In this document: piece after piece, positions 1-7,804 of the stretch
Numbering within the stretch: the first letter of the stretch is position 1
How the letters are laid out: every line of letters begins with the position of its first letter
DNA from: JAYEJW01 sp034716535
Lineage (GTDB): Bacteria; Pseudomonadota; Gammaproteobacteria; Chromatiales; Chromatiaceae
Reading direction: 5' to 3'
Length of the DNA stretch: 21,188 nt
Assembly: GCA_034716535.1 (NCBI GenBank)
Contig: JAYEJW010000644.1
Coordinates: forward strand, 1 to 21,188
Position numbers and translations under genes: made by a program
The notes under the pieces: generated by a model
Seen by the model: only the letters and a program-made list of their open reading frames with translations
What the model was told of the DNA's origin: nothing
Database searches by the model: none

Positions 1-99
1 CATAGCCACAAATCCACAGACATAAGAATCAGTGGATTATCGCTACTTTCTCGAAACACTTCTAGAAGTATGTTGTAATTATCTGATGCGATTGCCCTG

Positions 100-975
100 T
101 CAGCACACCGCTCTGCCTTCAAACAAGTGCTTCTCCGCCTGTATCGCTCCCACCATATGGTCGCGGAATGCAAGTACCCGAGCTGTTCGCTTTAAGTCCT
201 GGTGCAGCAGGAACCACAGGCCTAGATTCCATTCGGGAACCGGGTCGCAGAAGCGCCCCAACGTTGGATCGGGATCCCCCATGAAGCAGGGCAAAATCGA
301 TACGCCCAGGCCCTCTCGCAAGGCCGCCTGGGTGAGCAATGTATCGTCAACGAAAAATTTATGGCCTCTGTGTCCACAGGACTGCTTTGTCCAAGCCTTA
401 TGAAAAACGCAGCATTCGACGCCGAGCCATCTCGGCTCCTTTCCTGTTTCGCGTAGTTCGGCGATATATGCCGGACTACCGTAAATCGTTGAGGCGACAG
501 TCGAAGCCTGTTTTCCGATCAACGTATCGATCGGCGCATTGGTCAATCGAATAGCCACGTCTGCCTCGCGCTGCGCCAAGCTGGCATCGTTGTTGGAAAC
601 CGTGATGTGGAGCTCCACGTCTGGGTAACTGCGGCTGAAGCTGGCGAACATCGGCATCAGGACGCCGGTTGCCATATTGTTGATCGCCGCGACGCGCAAA
701 GGGCCCGTGAGCTTGGTGTCACGCCCCAATAGCGCCCCATCGACTCCGATCGCTTCCTGCTCCATTCGGATCGCAGATCCCTGCAGCCGTTCCCCCGCCG
801 CCGTCAACTCATAGCCGAGCTTTTTCTTCTCCAAAAGACGGACACCGAGACCCTCCTCGAGCTTGTGTATGCGTCGGGAGACGGTCGAATGCTGTACGCC
901 AAGCTGTTTGGCGGCGCCGGATATGGAACCGCTGCGCGCGACAGCGAGGAAAAGTCTCAGATCGTCCCAGTCCAC
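100..975 (-). CDS. LysR-type transcriptional regulator
   Basis: A DNA-binding regulator of the LysR family, about 291 residues, a normal length. The N-terminus holds the winged helix-turn-helix: DWDDLRLFLAVARSGS, then AAKQLGVQHSTVSRRIHKLE as the recognition region, then LGVRLLEK. The rest is the periplasmic-binding-protein-like effector domain. I chose the GTG at 975 because GGAGG lies 4 bases upstream and family members often begin M-D-W-D-D-L. An ATG at 1005 and a TTG at 1038 would add 10 or 21 residues but have weaker ribosome-binding sites. It is divergent from a methyltransferase gene with about 120 bases between, the usual LysR regulator/target arrangement, so it probably controls that gene. 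The effector cannot be read from sequence. Confidence 0.9.
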   Translation of the reverse strand: MDWDDLRLFLAVARSGSISGAAKQLGVQHSTVSRRIHKLEEGLGVRLLEKKKLGYELTAAGERLQGSAIRMEQEAIGVDGALLGRDTKLTGPLRVAAINNMATGVLMPMFASFSRSYPDVELHITVSNNDASLAQREADVAIRLTNAPIDTLIGKQASTVASTIYGSPAYIAELRETGKEPRWLGVECCVFHKAWTKQSCGHRGHKFFVDDTLLTQAALREGLGVSILPCFMGDPDPTLGRFCDPVPEWNLGLWFLLHQDLKRTARVLAFRDHMVGAIQAEKHLFEGRAVC

Positions 976-1096
976 GGTTCCTCCGCTGTGTGCAAAAGTG
1001 CACATCAGGATTCGATATTTCGGGAATTGTTGAACCAAAGGATAAGCCTAGACTGATAACCGTCACAGCGACACTTACAACCGAGGAGGAGACAAG
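976..1096. promoter_or_regulatory. Divergent intergenic region between LysR regulator and methyltransferase
   Basis: This spacer must hold both promoters and probably the LysR operator. On the plus strand TTGAAC at 1030-1035 resembles a -35 box, with a weak GATAAC at 1055-1060 as a possible -10 at a long 19-base spacing. The stretch TTCGATATTTCGGGAA just upstream is a loose candidate operator. Position is supported by gene order; the exact boxes are tentative. Confidence 0.35.
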
Positions 1097-1963
1097 ATGA
1101 GTCACCAACAACCCGCTTTCGACGCAATCAGTTACAAGGCAACTACACTCGCACAGTGGAACGCTGCGGCCGAGGCATGGCACCGGTGGGGGCCCCTGCT
1201 ATCCAGATGGTTAGGGTCGGCGACGGAGAGGATGCTCGATATGGCCGACGTGCAGGACGGCTGCAAGGTCCTTGATGTCGCGGCCGGCGCCGGGGAGCAG
1301 ACTTTAGCCGTCGCCAGGCGCGTAGGCCAATCCGGGCATGTTTTGGCAACCGACATCTCACCAACCATACTGGGGTATGCCGCGTCTTCCGCGCAGCTTT
1401 GCGGATTCGCGAACGTGGGGACCCAGGTGCTCGATGGCGAAACGGTCGATGAGTTGTCCTCGGAACCTTTCGATGCCGTCGTTTCCAGGGTCGGTTTGAT
1501 CTACTTCCCCGATCAACAAAAGGCGCTGACGGGTATGCGAGAGAAACTCAGAGACGGCGGCAGGGTGGCGGCAATGGTCTACTCCACTGCCGAGAAAAAC
1601 CCGTTCTTTTCCGTACCCGTTTCGATCATCAGGCGTCGTGCCGATCTCCCGCCACCACTGCCTGGCCAACCCGGACCCTTCAGTCTCGGTGCAGAAGGTG
1701 TTCTGGAGAAGGCGTTCAAGGATGCCGGGTTCAAGGACGTTCAGGTCGAGTCAGTTGATGCGCCGGTTCGACTTTCCTCGGCATCGGAGTGTCTTCAATT
1801 CGAGCAGGAGTCATTCGGTGCTCTCCATCAGATGCTCTCTGGCCTGAGTGACGTTGAACAGGACGCGGCGTGGGAGGAGATCGAGGAAGCGCTGCGCCAG
1901 TTTGAGGGGGACCAGCGATTCGAAGGCCCCTGTGAGATGCTCATCGCTGTCGGCACGAAATGA
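1097..1963 (+). CDS. Class I SAM-dependent methyltransferase (UbiE-like)
   Basis: A soluble methyltransferase of 288 residues with a Rossmann-type SAM-binding core. Motif I is VLDVAAGAGEQT at about residues 58-69, the acidic ribose-binding residue is D86 in ATDIS, and VSRVGLIYFPD at 129-139 matches the motif IV/post-motif region of UbiE/COQ5-like enzymes. The start is well supported: GAGGAGGAGA lies 5-7 bases upstream of the ATG. The substrate is unknown; fold similarity to UbiE does not mean quinone biosynthesis, and there are no quinone genes nearby. It stands alone on its strand, divergent from the LysR regulator, and is probably controlled by it. A stem-loop follows the stop. Confidence 0.88.
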   Translation: MSHQQPAFDAISYKATTLAQWNAAAEAWHRWGPLLSRWLGSATERMLDMADVQDGCKVLDVAAGAGEQTLAVARRVGQSGHVLATDISPTILGYAASSAQLCGFANVGTQVLDGETVDELSSEPFDAVVSRVGLIYFPDQQKALTGMREKLRDGGRVAAMVYSTAEKNPFFSVPVSIIRRRADLPPPLPGQPGPFSLGAEGVLEKAFKDAGFKDVQVESVDAPVRLSSASECLQFEQESFGALHQMLSGLSDVEQDAAWEEIEEALRQFEGDQRFEGPCEMLIAVGTK

Positions 1964-1995
1964 CCGAGTGTCCGTAGACTCCCGTTGATGGCTGG

Positions 1996-2016
1996 CCGGT
2001 GACTTTCTGTTACCGG
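1996..2016 (+). terminator. Stem-loop 33 bases after the methyltransferase stop
   Basis: CCGGTGAC, a 5-base loop, then GTTACCGG forms an 8-bp stem with one G-U pair. It lies just past the methyltransferase stop, so a role in ending or protecting the transcript is plausible. No T-tract follows, so it is not a classical intrinsic terminator. Confidence 0.4.
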
Positions 2017-2246
2017 ACAGCTCTACGCTCCGTTGTGTCAGTTTCGCCGATATTGTTGTCAGCTGAAGTCTTTTGAACTACCAAAGCTGCGACCGACCTG
2101 CGAAGCAGCTTTCACGCCGCACACCCAGAGCGGAAGGGCACTTGCCGAAAAACGTGGTGCGTTATTTGAGATTGGCATTTGCGCTTAGAAAACCTCTACG
2201 ACTTTCGCTACCGTGCAGATGGCGCGGCAGGCGCACCTTGTAGCCA

Positions 2247-2280
2247 TCTCCCTCTGGGAGAGCGGCGGGGCGAGGGGAAA
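2247..2280. repeat. REP-like palindrome
   Basis: TCTCCC-TCT-GGGAGA at 2247-2261 is a perfect 6-bp hairpin followed by a G-rich tail (GCGGCGGGGCGAGGGG). The arrangement resembles the dispersed palindromic element found between genes in many Proteobacteria, in which a CCCTCTCCC hairpin is followed by a GGCGGGGTGAGGG tail. Recognition is by resemblance only; copy number in this genome cannot be judged from one window. Confidence 0.45.
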
Positions 2281-2337
2281 ACCCTTCGGGACACTTGTGG
2301 TTACATGCGCTGGGCGACACGGCTGTTCCGAAGGGTT
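2280..2337. repeat. Long inverted repeat with 14-bp arms
   Basis: AACCCTTCGGGACA at 2280-2293 pairs with TGTTCCGAAGGGTT at 2324-2337, 14 positions with a single G-U pair and a 30-base spacer. It begins where the REP-like element ends. It could be part of the same dispersed element, a terminator-like structure, or a leader structure of the cassette that starts at 2405. Confidence 0.6.
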
Positions 2338-2404
2338 AGGCTGTCTAAGTCAATACCTTTCACTCTGAATCTTGGCTAGACTGCCGGATCACGGCTGGTA
2401 GCAT

Positions 2405-3862
2405 ATGAAAGCGACCCGAGTCGACCTCACCCTCCAGCCCGAACCCAGACGCGTGCTGTTTCGCCCGTTCGTGCCCGATTCGGAGGAGCGCTGCACCAAG
2501 ATAATCGGCCGGGTATGCGCGCTCTCAGATTCCCAAGTTCGTGAGGAGTTGAAACGGGTACTCTCGGAATTCAGGTCCCGCCATCTGGACTTGAGAGGAA
2601 TGCTGATGAAGCGGTTCGGCAGCGTCCAGCGCTTTGCACTTATGGATGTGCCGTTCTCGGAGGACAGAAAGCAGCTGATCGGGGCCTATTTCACTCAGGA
2701 GTACTCTCTAGAGTCTTCGGCCGTGTTCAATCCGTCCATGGTGTGGCACCCAGACCAGAGCGGCCTGGCCGAGGGCCACAAGCGCTTTGTCCTGAGTCTG
2801 CGTTCCCTGGGGGAAGCGGCCACGTCTTGTATCACCTTCCGATCGGGCTCGGTGGACGGCAATGGGTGCGTAAGGATCGACCCATCGATGCCTTACGTGG
2901 ACATTCCGGAGATTCATCCCAGCACGCTCTATGAGAGGGACCTATTCGGCAAGAAGCTGTTCGAGCTCGGTCTGCTCCATGACTTCGCCCGGGGCATCCT
3001 CGATACGCTGGGCGCAGGTTTCACCCTCGAAGAACTGGAGGCTCGGTTACGGCTCGCCTTGCAGGAAGAGCGAGGTAAACGGGAGGATCACACCAGCGTC
3101 GCCAATGGTATGGTGGCCTTGGCCCAAGCCAATTACGAGATCTACTTCGAACCGGGCAAACCGCTCTCGGCGCGGGTCATTCTCCCTTCCACCGCGGCCG
3201 AACGCAAGGGGATCGAGGACGCCCGCTTCGTCGAGTTTCGCGACGAGGAAGGTGAGCACACGTATTACGCCACCTACACGGCTTTCGACGGCGAGGTCTT
3301 CTTTCCGCAGTTCCTCGAAACGAGGGATTTCTTGCACTTCAAGAGCAACACCCTGAACGGCCCAGCCGTGAAGAACAAGGGCATGGCATTGTTTCCGCGC
3401 AAGGTCAACGGTCGATACGCCATGCTCTCCCGTCAGGATAACGAGAACATCTACTTGATGTACTCGGACATGTTGCACTTCTGGTTCACCAAGGAGTTGC
3501 TCATGCGACCCACCTACACCTGGGAGTATGTGCAGCTGGGAAACTGTGGCTCGCCGATCGAGACCGAGGCCGGCTGGCTGGTGCTGACCCACGGCGTAGG
3601 TCCCATGCGCAGGTACACCATCGGGGCTATCCTCCTCGACCTGGAAGATCCCGGCAAGGTCATCGGAAGACTGCGCGAGCCGCTCCTGAGCCCGGACGAG
3701 AAGGAGCGCGAGGGATACGTGCCCAACGTGGTCTACAGTTGCGGGGCGGCAGTGCACGCAGGACGGCTCATCATCCCCTATGCGATGTCGGATTATGCGA
3801 GCACCTTCGCTGCCGTAGAGCTGAATGAACTGCTGGACACTCTGTTGACGAGCGGCCCCTGA
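2405..3862 (+). CDS. GH130 family glycoside phosphorylase, long form
   Basis: A 485-residue GH130-family protein. Such enzymes cleave or build beta-mannosides with phosphate, giving mannose 1-phosphate. The five-bladed propeller seems to start near residue 250, after an N-terminal helical extension missing from short GH130 proteins. GIEDARF at 269-275 carries the expected catalytic Asp (D272). KNKGMALFPRKVNGRYAML (324-342), NCGSPIETEAGWLVLTHG (380-397) and GYVPNVVYSCG (437-447) are family blocks. The ATG at 2405 has only a weak Shine-Dalgarno sequence. It is first in a cassette with a GT4 glycosyltransferase and a second GH130. Known enzymes with long N-termini include a 1,2-beta-oligomannan phosphorylase, but linkage cannot be fixed from sequence. 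Confidence 0.85.
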   Translation: MKATRVDLTLQPEPRRVLFRPFVPDSEERCTKIIGRVCALSDSQVREELKRVLSEFRSRHLDLRGMLMKRFGSVQRFALMDVPFSEDRKQLIGAYFTQEYSLESSAVFNPSMVWHPDQSGLAEGHKRFVLSLRSLGEAATSCITFRSGSVDGNGCVRIDPSMPYVDIPEIHPSTLYERDLFGKKLFELGLLHDFARGILDTLGAGFTLEELEARLRLALQEERGKREDHTSVANGMVALAQANYEIYFEPGKPLSARVILPSTAAERKGIEDARFVEFRDEEGEHTYYATYTAFDGEVFFPQFLETRDFLHFKSNTLNGPAVKNKGMALFPRKVNGRYAMLSRQDNENIYLMYSDMLHFWFTKELLMRPTYTWEYVQLGNCGSPIETEAGWLVLTHGVGPMRRYTIGAILLDLEDPGKVIGRLREPLLSPDEKEREGYVPNVVYSCGAAVHAGRLIIPYAMSDYASTFAAVELNELLDTLLTSGP

Positions 3863-3950
3863 CCAGGCCGCGCACCAGACAGAGACTCTGCCGGTCATGC
3901 TAGGCGCTTCTTGTAGGCGCACAAGTGTCCGAACGGGCGCTCACATTGTT

Positions 3951-3964
3951 TGCCTGGAAAGGCA
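3951..3964 (+). promoter_or_regulatory. Small GNRA-type hairpin just upstream of the GT4 ribosome-binding site
   Basis: TGCCT-GGAA-AGGCA forms a 5-bp stem with a GGAA tetraloop, ending 2 bases before the GGAGGAG Shine-Dalgarno of the glycosyltransferase. It may keep the ribosome-binding site exposed or mark a processing site between the first and second cassette genes. It could equally be chance. Confidence 0.3.
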
Positions 3965-3979
3965 TGGAGGAGTACATCC

Positions 3980-5179
3980 ATGAGAATCGGTTTTGTCTCG
4001 ACCTATCCACCCATAGAGTGCGGCATCGCCACCTATACCGAGCAGCTCAACAACACGCTGAGGGCGGCGAAGAACGAGACCTTCGTCATCAGTCAGTTCG
4101 GCGCCCAGGGAGATCATGTCTTCCCCCTCTACCACCCCCACTCGTCCGCCTTCGCCGCCGACCTCTACTCCACCAGCATCCGCATGACGCCGGACGTCAT
4201 GCACATCCAACACGAGTACGGGCTCTACGGTCCCCAGAGAGGCGTGGAGATCATCCAGCTCATCCTGCGCTACCGCCTGGCTAGCATCCCTGTGGTTACC
4301 ACCTTGCACACGGTGTACGAGGAGCTGAACGAGCAGGAACACCTGCTGCTGAAGCACATCGTGGACGAGAGTGCCGTCGTCATCGTGCACGAGGAGTTTC
4401 AGAAGGAGACCCTGGTGCGCCATTTCGGCGACGCCCACGAGATCCACGTCATCGAGCACGGCATTCGGGATCTGGCACCGATCGCAGATGCCAAGGCCAA
4501 GCTGGGCCTCGAGGGCAAGAAGGTGATCCTGCTCTCGGGCTACTTCCGGCCCACCAAGGGCTTCCACAAGATCATCGACCAGTTCCCCGAAATCGCCGAG
4601 CGGGACGACGACGTAGTGCTCATGGTGGCGGGCAAGGAGCGCGGCATCGAGTACGATGCCTACCGACGCGAGCTGTTTACCAAGCTCAACGCGTCGCCCT
4701 ACGCGGATCGCATCCGGATCCTGCGCGGCCAGTTTCCCCAGTACACCTTTGACACCATCATGTCCGCCGCGGACGTGGTGGTGCTGCCTTATGAGAAGGG
4801 TGCCCAGAGCGGGATACTCTCCCAGTGCTTTGCGCTGCAGCGCCCCGTGGTCGTCTCAGACCTGCCCGCCTTCCGCACCCTGTTGGAGCGCGTCGACGCC
4901 GGCCTGTTGTGCGAGAACGACGCCCAGTATCCCGAGCGCATCCTCCAGTTGCTTAACGACAAGGCGTTATATCGCCGCTGCCAAACGAACATCCAGAAGT
5001 ATGTGCACGAGCACGCCGCATGGAGGCACATCGCCGGCCGTCACATCGACGTCTATCACTCGGTGGTCACCGTCCCCTACGGCAAGGCTGAGTACGTGTA
5101 CTTCCCGGAGCCGGAGGGCTACGCGGAGCCTTCCGCCGAGGACCGCGGGCAGTCCTATCGCCCAGTGCCCGCGGCCTGA
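3980..5179 (+). CDS. GT4 family glycosyltransferase
   Basis: A 399-residue GT-B fold glycosyltransferase. The N-terminal half opens with RIGFVSTYPPIECGIATYT (2-20) and has HIQHEYGLYG (75-84), typical of acceptor-side loops. The C-terminal nucleotide-sugar half has LLSGYFRPTKGF (184-195), the donor phosphate-binding motif, and LPYEKGAQSGILSQCFA (269-285). The ATG at 3980 has GGAGGAG seven bases upstream, so longer frames from 3950 are unlikely. Placed between two GH130 genes, it probably uses a mannose donor such as GDP-mannose to make the glycan the GH130 enzymes process; this is inference. The usual E-x7-E pair is replaced: G274 and Q282 occupy the two positions. No signal peptide or membrane segment is seen, so it is probably cytoplasmic. 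Confidence 0.88.
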   Translation: MRIGFVSTYPPIECGIATYTEQLNNTLRAAKNETFVISQFGAQGDHVFPLYHPHSSAFAADLYSTSIRMTPDVMHIQHEYGLYGPQRGVEIIQLILRYRLASIPVVTTLHTVYEELNEQEHLLLKHIVDESAVVIVHEEFQKETLVRHFGDAHEIHVIEHGIRDLAPIADAKAKLGLEGKKVILLSGYFRPTKGFHKIIDQFPEIAERDDDVVLMVAGKERGIEYDAYRRELFTKLNASPYADRIRILRGQFPQYTFDTIMSAADVVVLPYEKGAQSGILSQCFALQRPVVVSDLPAFRTLLERVDAGLLCENDAQYPERILQLLNDKALYRRCQTNIQKYVHEHAAWRHIAGRHIDVYHSVVTVPYGKAEYVYFPEPEGYAEPSAEDRGQSYRPVPAA

Positions 5180-5192
5180 GGAGTTGGGGACC

Positions 5193-6242
5193 ATGCAGAG
5201 ACACCCGCTGAATCCGCTCATCCGGCCCGAGCAGGTCCTCCCGTCAGCGCCGGGCTATCGTGTGCGCGGCGCCTTCAACCCAGCCGCGATACGATTCGGC
5301 GACGAGGTGCTCCTGCTCCTGCGCGTGGCGGAGGACTGTCCGGCGCGGGAGGGCCGGGCAGCCGTTCCCGTGGCCCGCATCGAAGCTGGGGAGGGCCGTC
5401 CCGAGATCCTGGAGATCTCCCTCGACGATCCCGACGTGAGGCTGAAGGACACCCGCGGAATCGTCTACCAGGGCGTGGACTACCTCTCCACCATGAGCCA
5501 CATCCGCATCGCCAGGAGCCGGGACGGGGTGCACTTCCAGGTGGACGACAAGCCGTTCATTTTCCCGGGGCATGCGAGCGAGTCCTTCGGCGTCGAGGAT
5601 GCGCGGGTCACGCGCTTCGGGGACACCTATTTCATCAACTACACCTGCGTCTCGCCCGACGGCTGGGGCACCGCCCTGGCCACGACACAGGACTTCAGGT
5701 CCATCGCACGGCGGGGGCTGATCTTCACCGTGCAGAACAAGGATGTGTCCCTCTTCCCCGAGAAGATCAACGGCCTCTATCGTGCCTTGCACCGGCCCAA
5801 TAACAGCGGCTTCGGAAGGCCGTCCATCTGGTATGCGGAGTCGCCGGACCTCATTCACTGGGGCAACCACCGGTGCGTCGTGCGGCCGCGGGACACCTTC
5901 TGGGAGGAAATAAAGATCGGCGGCGGCGCGCCCTGCATCAAGACGCCGCAGGGCTGGCTGCAGGTCTACCACGGCAAGGGCCATAACCAGATCTACAGTC
6001 TGTTCACGCTGCTCCTGGACCCCGAAGAGCCCTGGCGGGTTCTCAAGCGGGCCAGTCTGCCGTTGCTAAGACCGGAAACGCCCTACGAGACCGATGGCTT
6101 CTTCCCCAACGTGGTGTTCTGCAACGGCCTGGTCACCTGGGAGAACGGACGCGTCTTCATCTACTACGGGGCCTGCGACGAGAGCACCTGCCTCCTGGAG
6201 ACGACGGTGGCCGAGCTGCTGGCGTCCCTCAACGCAGCCTGA
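5193..6242 (+). CDS. GH130 family glycoside phosphorylase, short form
   Basis: A 349-residue GH130 protein, the usual length for a single five-bladed propeller. It begins NPLIRPEQV and has FNPAAIRFGDEVLLLLRV (28-45), SFGVEDARVT (131-140) with the expected catalytic D136, NKDVSLFPEKINGLYRALHRP (182-202, a conserved sugar/phosphate-site block), IGGGAPCIKTPQGWLQVYHG (242-261) and DGFFPNVVFCNG (301-312). The ATG is chosen because GAGGAG overlapping the previous stop is 9 bases upstream; the gap from the glycosyltransferase stop is only 13 bases, so the two are co-transcribed. It probably handles short mannosides while the long GH130 handles longer ones, by analogy to a characterised Thermoanaerobacter pair. 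Substrate is unproven. Confidence 0.88.
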   Translation: MQRHPLNPLIRPEQVLPSAPGYRVRGAFNPAAIRFGDEVLLLLRVAEDCPAREGRAAVPVARIEAGEGRPEILEISLDDPDVRLKDTRGIVYQGVDYLSTMSHIRIARSRDGVHFQVDDKPFIFPGHASESFGVEDARVTRFGDTYFINYTCVSPDGWGTALATTQDFRSIARRGLIFTVQNKDVSLFPEKINGLYRALHRPNNSGFGRPSIWYAESPDLIHWGNHRCVVRPRDTFWEEIKIGGGAPCIKTPQGWLQVYHGKGHNQIYSLFTLLLDPEEPWRVLKRASLPLLRPETPYETDGFFPNVVFCNGLVTWENGRVFIYYGACDESTCLLETTVAELLASLNAA

Positions 6243-6263
6243 AGCAAGCCAGGGCGCACGGGC

Positions 6264-6336
6264 CGAGCGGTCGATGACGCGTGTATCCTGGAATATCCGG
6301 GCGAACGGCGTCAGTCTATAAGTGGTGGTCCGCTCG
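6264..6336. repeat. Nested inverted repeats between convergent genes
   Basis: Outer arms CGAGCGG (6264-6270) and CCGCTCG (6330-6336) enclose inner arms TGACGC (6275-6280) and GCGTCA (6308-6313), all perfect. They fill the 96-base gap where the GH130 cassette and the decarboxylase operon converge, so a two-way termination or insulation role is plausible. No T-tract is present on either side. Confidence 0.4.
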
Positions 6337-6338
6337 CA

Positions 6339-7754
6339 CTAACAAATCCGGTGTTTCTTTTCCGTGCCCGGGTGGCGGCGCGTGGGCCGATCGGTGTCCA
6401 TGCGCTGCAGGGCGTTCTCCATGTCGGTGGCAAGCATCTCGGCCATATCGCGCGAGAAGTTTTCCTTGACCACGATTCGCAGCACCGCCTCTTCCTGGGC
6501 GTCCGGAGGCAAAGCATAGGCCGGTATCACCCAGCCGCGCTCGCGCATGATCTCGCAGATCTGGAAAACGGTGTAGGCGCTGTCGTCCTTGAGCTTGACC
6601 ACAACCACGGGTAGGTAGTTGCGGTCGGTTAGGAGGTCGAACTTGCCCGTGCGCATCAGGCGCTGCTCCAGGTAGCCGGCGTTGGCCATGATGTTGTTCA
6701 TGATCTGGGCGTAGCCGCCGCGGCCTAGGCGCAGAAAGTTGTAGTACTGCAAATAGACCTGGGAGGCCGAGCGCGAGAAGTTCAGGCTGTAGTTGAGCAT
6801 CTCACCGCCCAGGTAGGTGATCTTGAAGACGAGTTCCTCCGGTACGCAGGACGCGTCACGGAAGATCACCGAACCCATGCCCGGGTAGACCAAGCCGAAT
6901 TTGTGGTTGGAGACGTTGATGGAACGCACCTGCTCCAGGCGAAAATCCCAGGCCACCTCGGGGTGGGCGAAGGCCATCACGAAACCCCCGCTGGCACCGT
7001 CCACGTGGATGGGGATGTCCCAACCCTTCGCTTGCTTGATCCGCAAAAGCAGCTCGTTGATGCCGGCAAAGTCATCGTTCTGGCCGGTAAAGGTGGTGCC
7101 CACCACGCCGCCCACGGCGATGGTGTTCTCGTCGATCAGCGGCTCCACATCCGCGGGGCCGATCACATACTTGCCCGGGCGCAGGGGGATCACCCGCATT
7201 TCCACGTCAAAGTAGAGCCCGAACTTCTCCCAGCAGGTGTGCACGTCGGCGCCGAGGATCAGGTTGGGCTGGTCGACGGCCAAACCGGCGGCCTCACGTT
7301 TCTTCTTCCATGTCCATTTGTGGGCCAGCAGGGCGAGCATGATGGCCTCGGAGGAGCCGACGGTGGCGGTGCCCACGGCCGGGGCTTCCTCGCCAGCTGT
7401 GCCGTCGCTCTTGGGGGCGTGCAGAATGTCGGCCATCATGTTCACCACCCGTTGATGAATGGCCGAGGTGGTGGGATATTCATCGAAGTCGATGAAATTG
7501 ATGTCGCTGGTCTTCAGCAGCAGCTCGTTGGCCTCGGGCTCCATCCAGGTGGTAACGAAGCTTGCGGTGTTCAGGGCAGGGTTCCCGTCCAGGTTCATCT
7601 CGTCCAGGATAATCTGCCGCGCGGCTTTGGCGGCCATGCCGGTTTCCGGCAGATCGTACTTGGGTACGGGATCGCGCATGTAGCGCGACGCATAAGTGCT
7701 GCTCTGGCCCGATTGTTCGACGTCACGTTTGTCTTGGGCTTTGGCGGTAAACAT
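6339..7754 (-). CDS. gad: Glutamate decarboxylase (PLP-dependent)
   Basis: A 471-residue group II PLP decarboxylase that matches glutamate decarboxylases (L-glutamate to GABA plus CO2) along its length. Visible blocks are TASFVTTWMEPEA (63-75), TVGSSEAIMLALLAHKW (131-147, cofactor phosphate site), HVDGASGGF (250-258, D252 contacting the PLP ring nitrogen) and INVSNHKFGLVYPGMG (279-294), where K285 should be the PLP lysine. AAGGA lies 7 bases upstream of the ATG. It is the second gene of a pair with a nitrilase-family gene, 50 bases upstream. No glutamate/GABA antiporter (GadC) is found in the window, which argues against a standard acid-resistance set. The C-terminus ends KKHRIC; whether a pH-sensing tail exists is unclear. 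Confidence 0.9.
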   Translation of the reverse strand: MFTAKAQDKRDVEQSGQSSTYASRYMRDPVPKYDLPETGMAAKAARQIILDEMNLDGNPALNTASFVTTWMEPEANELLLKTSDINFIDFDEYPTTSAIHQRVVNMMADILHAPKSDGTAGEEAPAVGTATVGSSEAIMLALLAHKWTWKKKREAAGLAVDQPNLILGADVHTCWEKFGLYFDVEMRVIPLRPGKYVIGPADVEPLIDENTIAVGGVVGTTFTGQNDDFAGINELLLRIKQAKGWDIPIHVDGASGGFVMAFAHPEVAWDFRLEQVRSINVSNHKFGLVYPGMGSVIFRDASCVPEELVFKITYLGGEMLNYSLNFSRSASQVYLQYYNFLRLGRGGYAQIMNNIMANAGYLEQRLMRTGKFDLLTDRNYLPVVVVKLKDDSAYTVFQICEIMRERGWVIPAYALPPDAQEEAVLRIVVKENFSRDMAEMLATDMENALQRMDTDRPTRRHPGTEKKHRIC

Positions 7755-7804
7755 ATCGAATCCTTAGGTTGGCTGGCTGAGCTCCGGATAGTCAGATTCT
7801 CCGG

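Larger units (their letters stand above)
1964..2404. other. Gene-free stretch between methyltransferase and GH130 cassette
   Basis: About 440 bases with no convincing gene; the longest open frame (2179-2379) resembles nothing and runs through palindromes. It holds three inverted repeats, listed separately. The promoter of the downstream cassette must lie here or close to its right end, but I see no good -35/-10 pair; TAGACT at 2377-2382 is only a weak -10 candidate. Confidence 0.6.

Noticed and set aside
58..69. Perfect 12-base palindrome ACTTCTAGAAGT downstream of the LysR gene
   Set aside because: Short, AT-rich and isolated, with no T-tract; it could be chance.
2179..2379. A 66-codon plus-strand frame
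   Set aside because: It reads through the REP-like hairpin and the 14-bp inverted repeat, so its residues are dictated by palindromes.
4656..5192. An upstream extension of the short GH130 frame
   Set aside because: The extension is low-complexity (Ser, Arg, Thr, Pro) and overlaps the GT4 gene; the ATG at 5193 has a good ribosome-binding site and gives the family-standard N-terminus.
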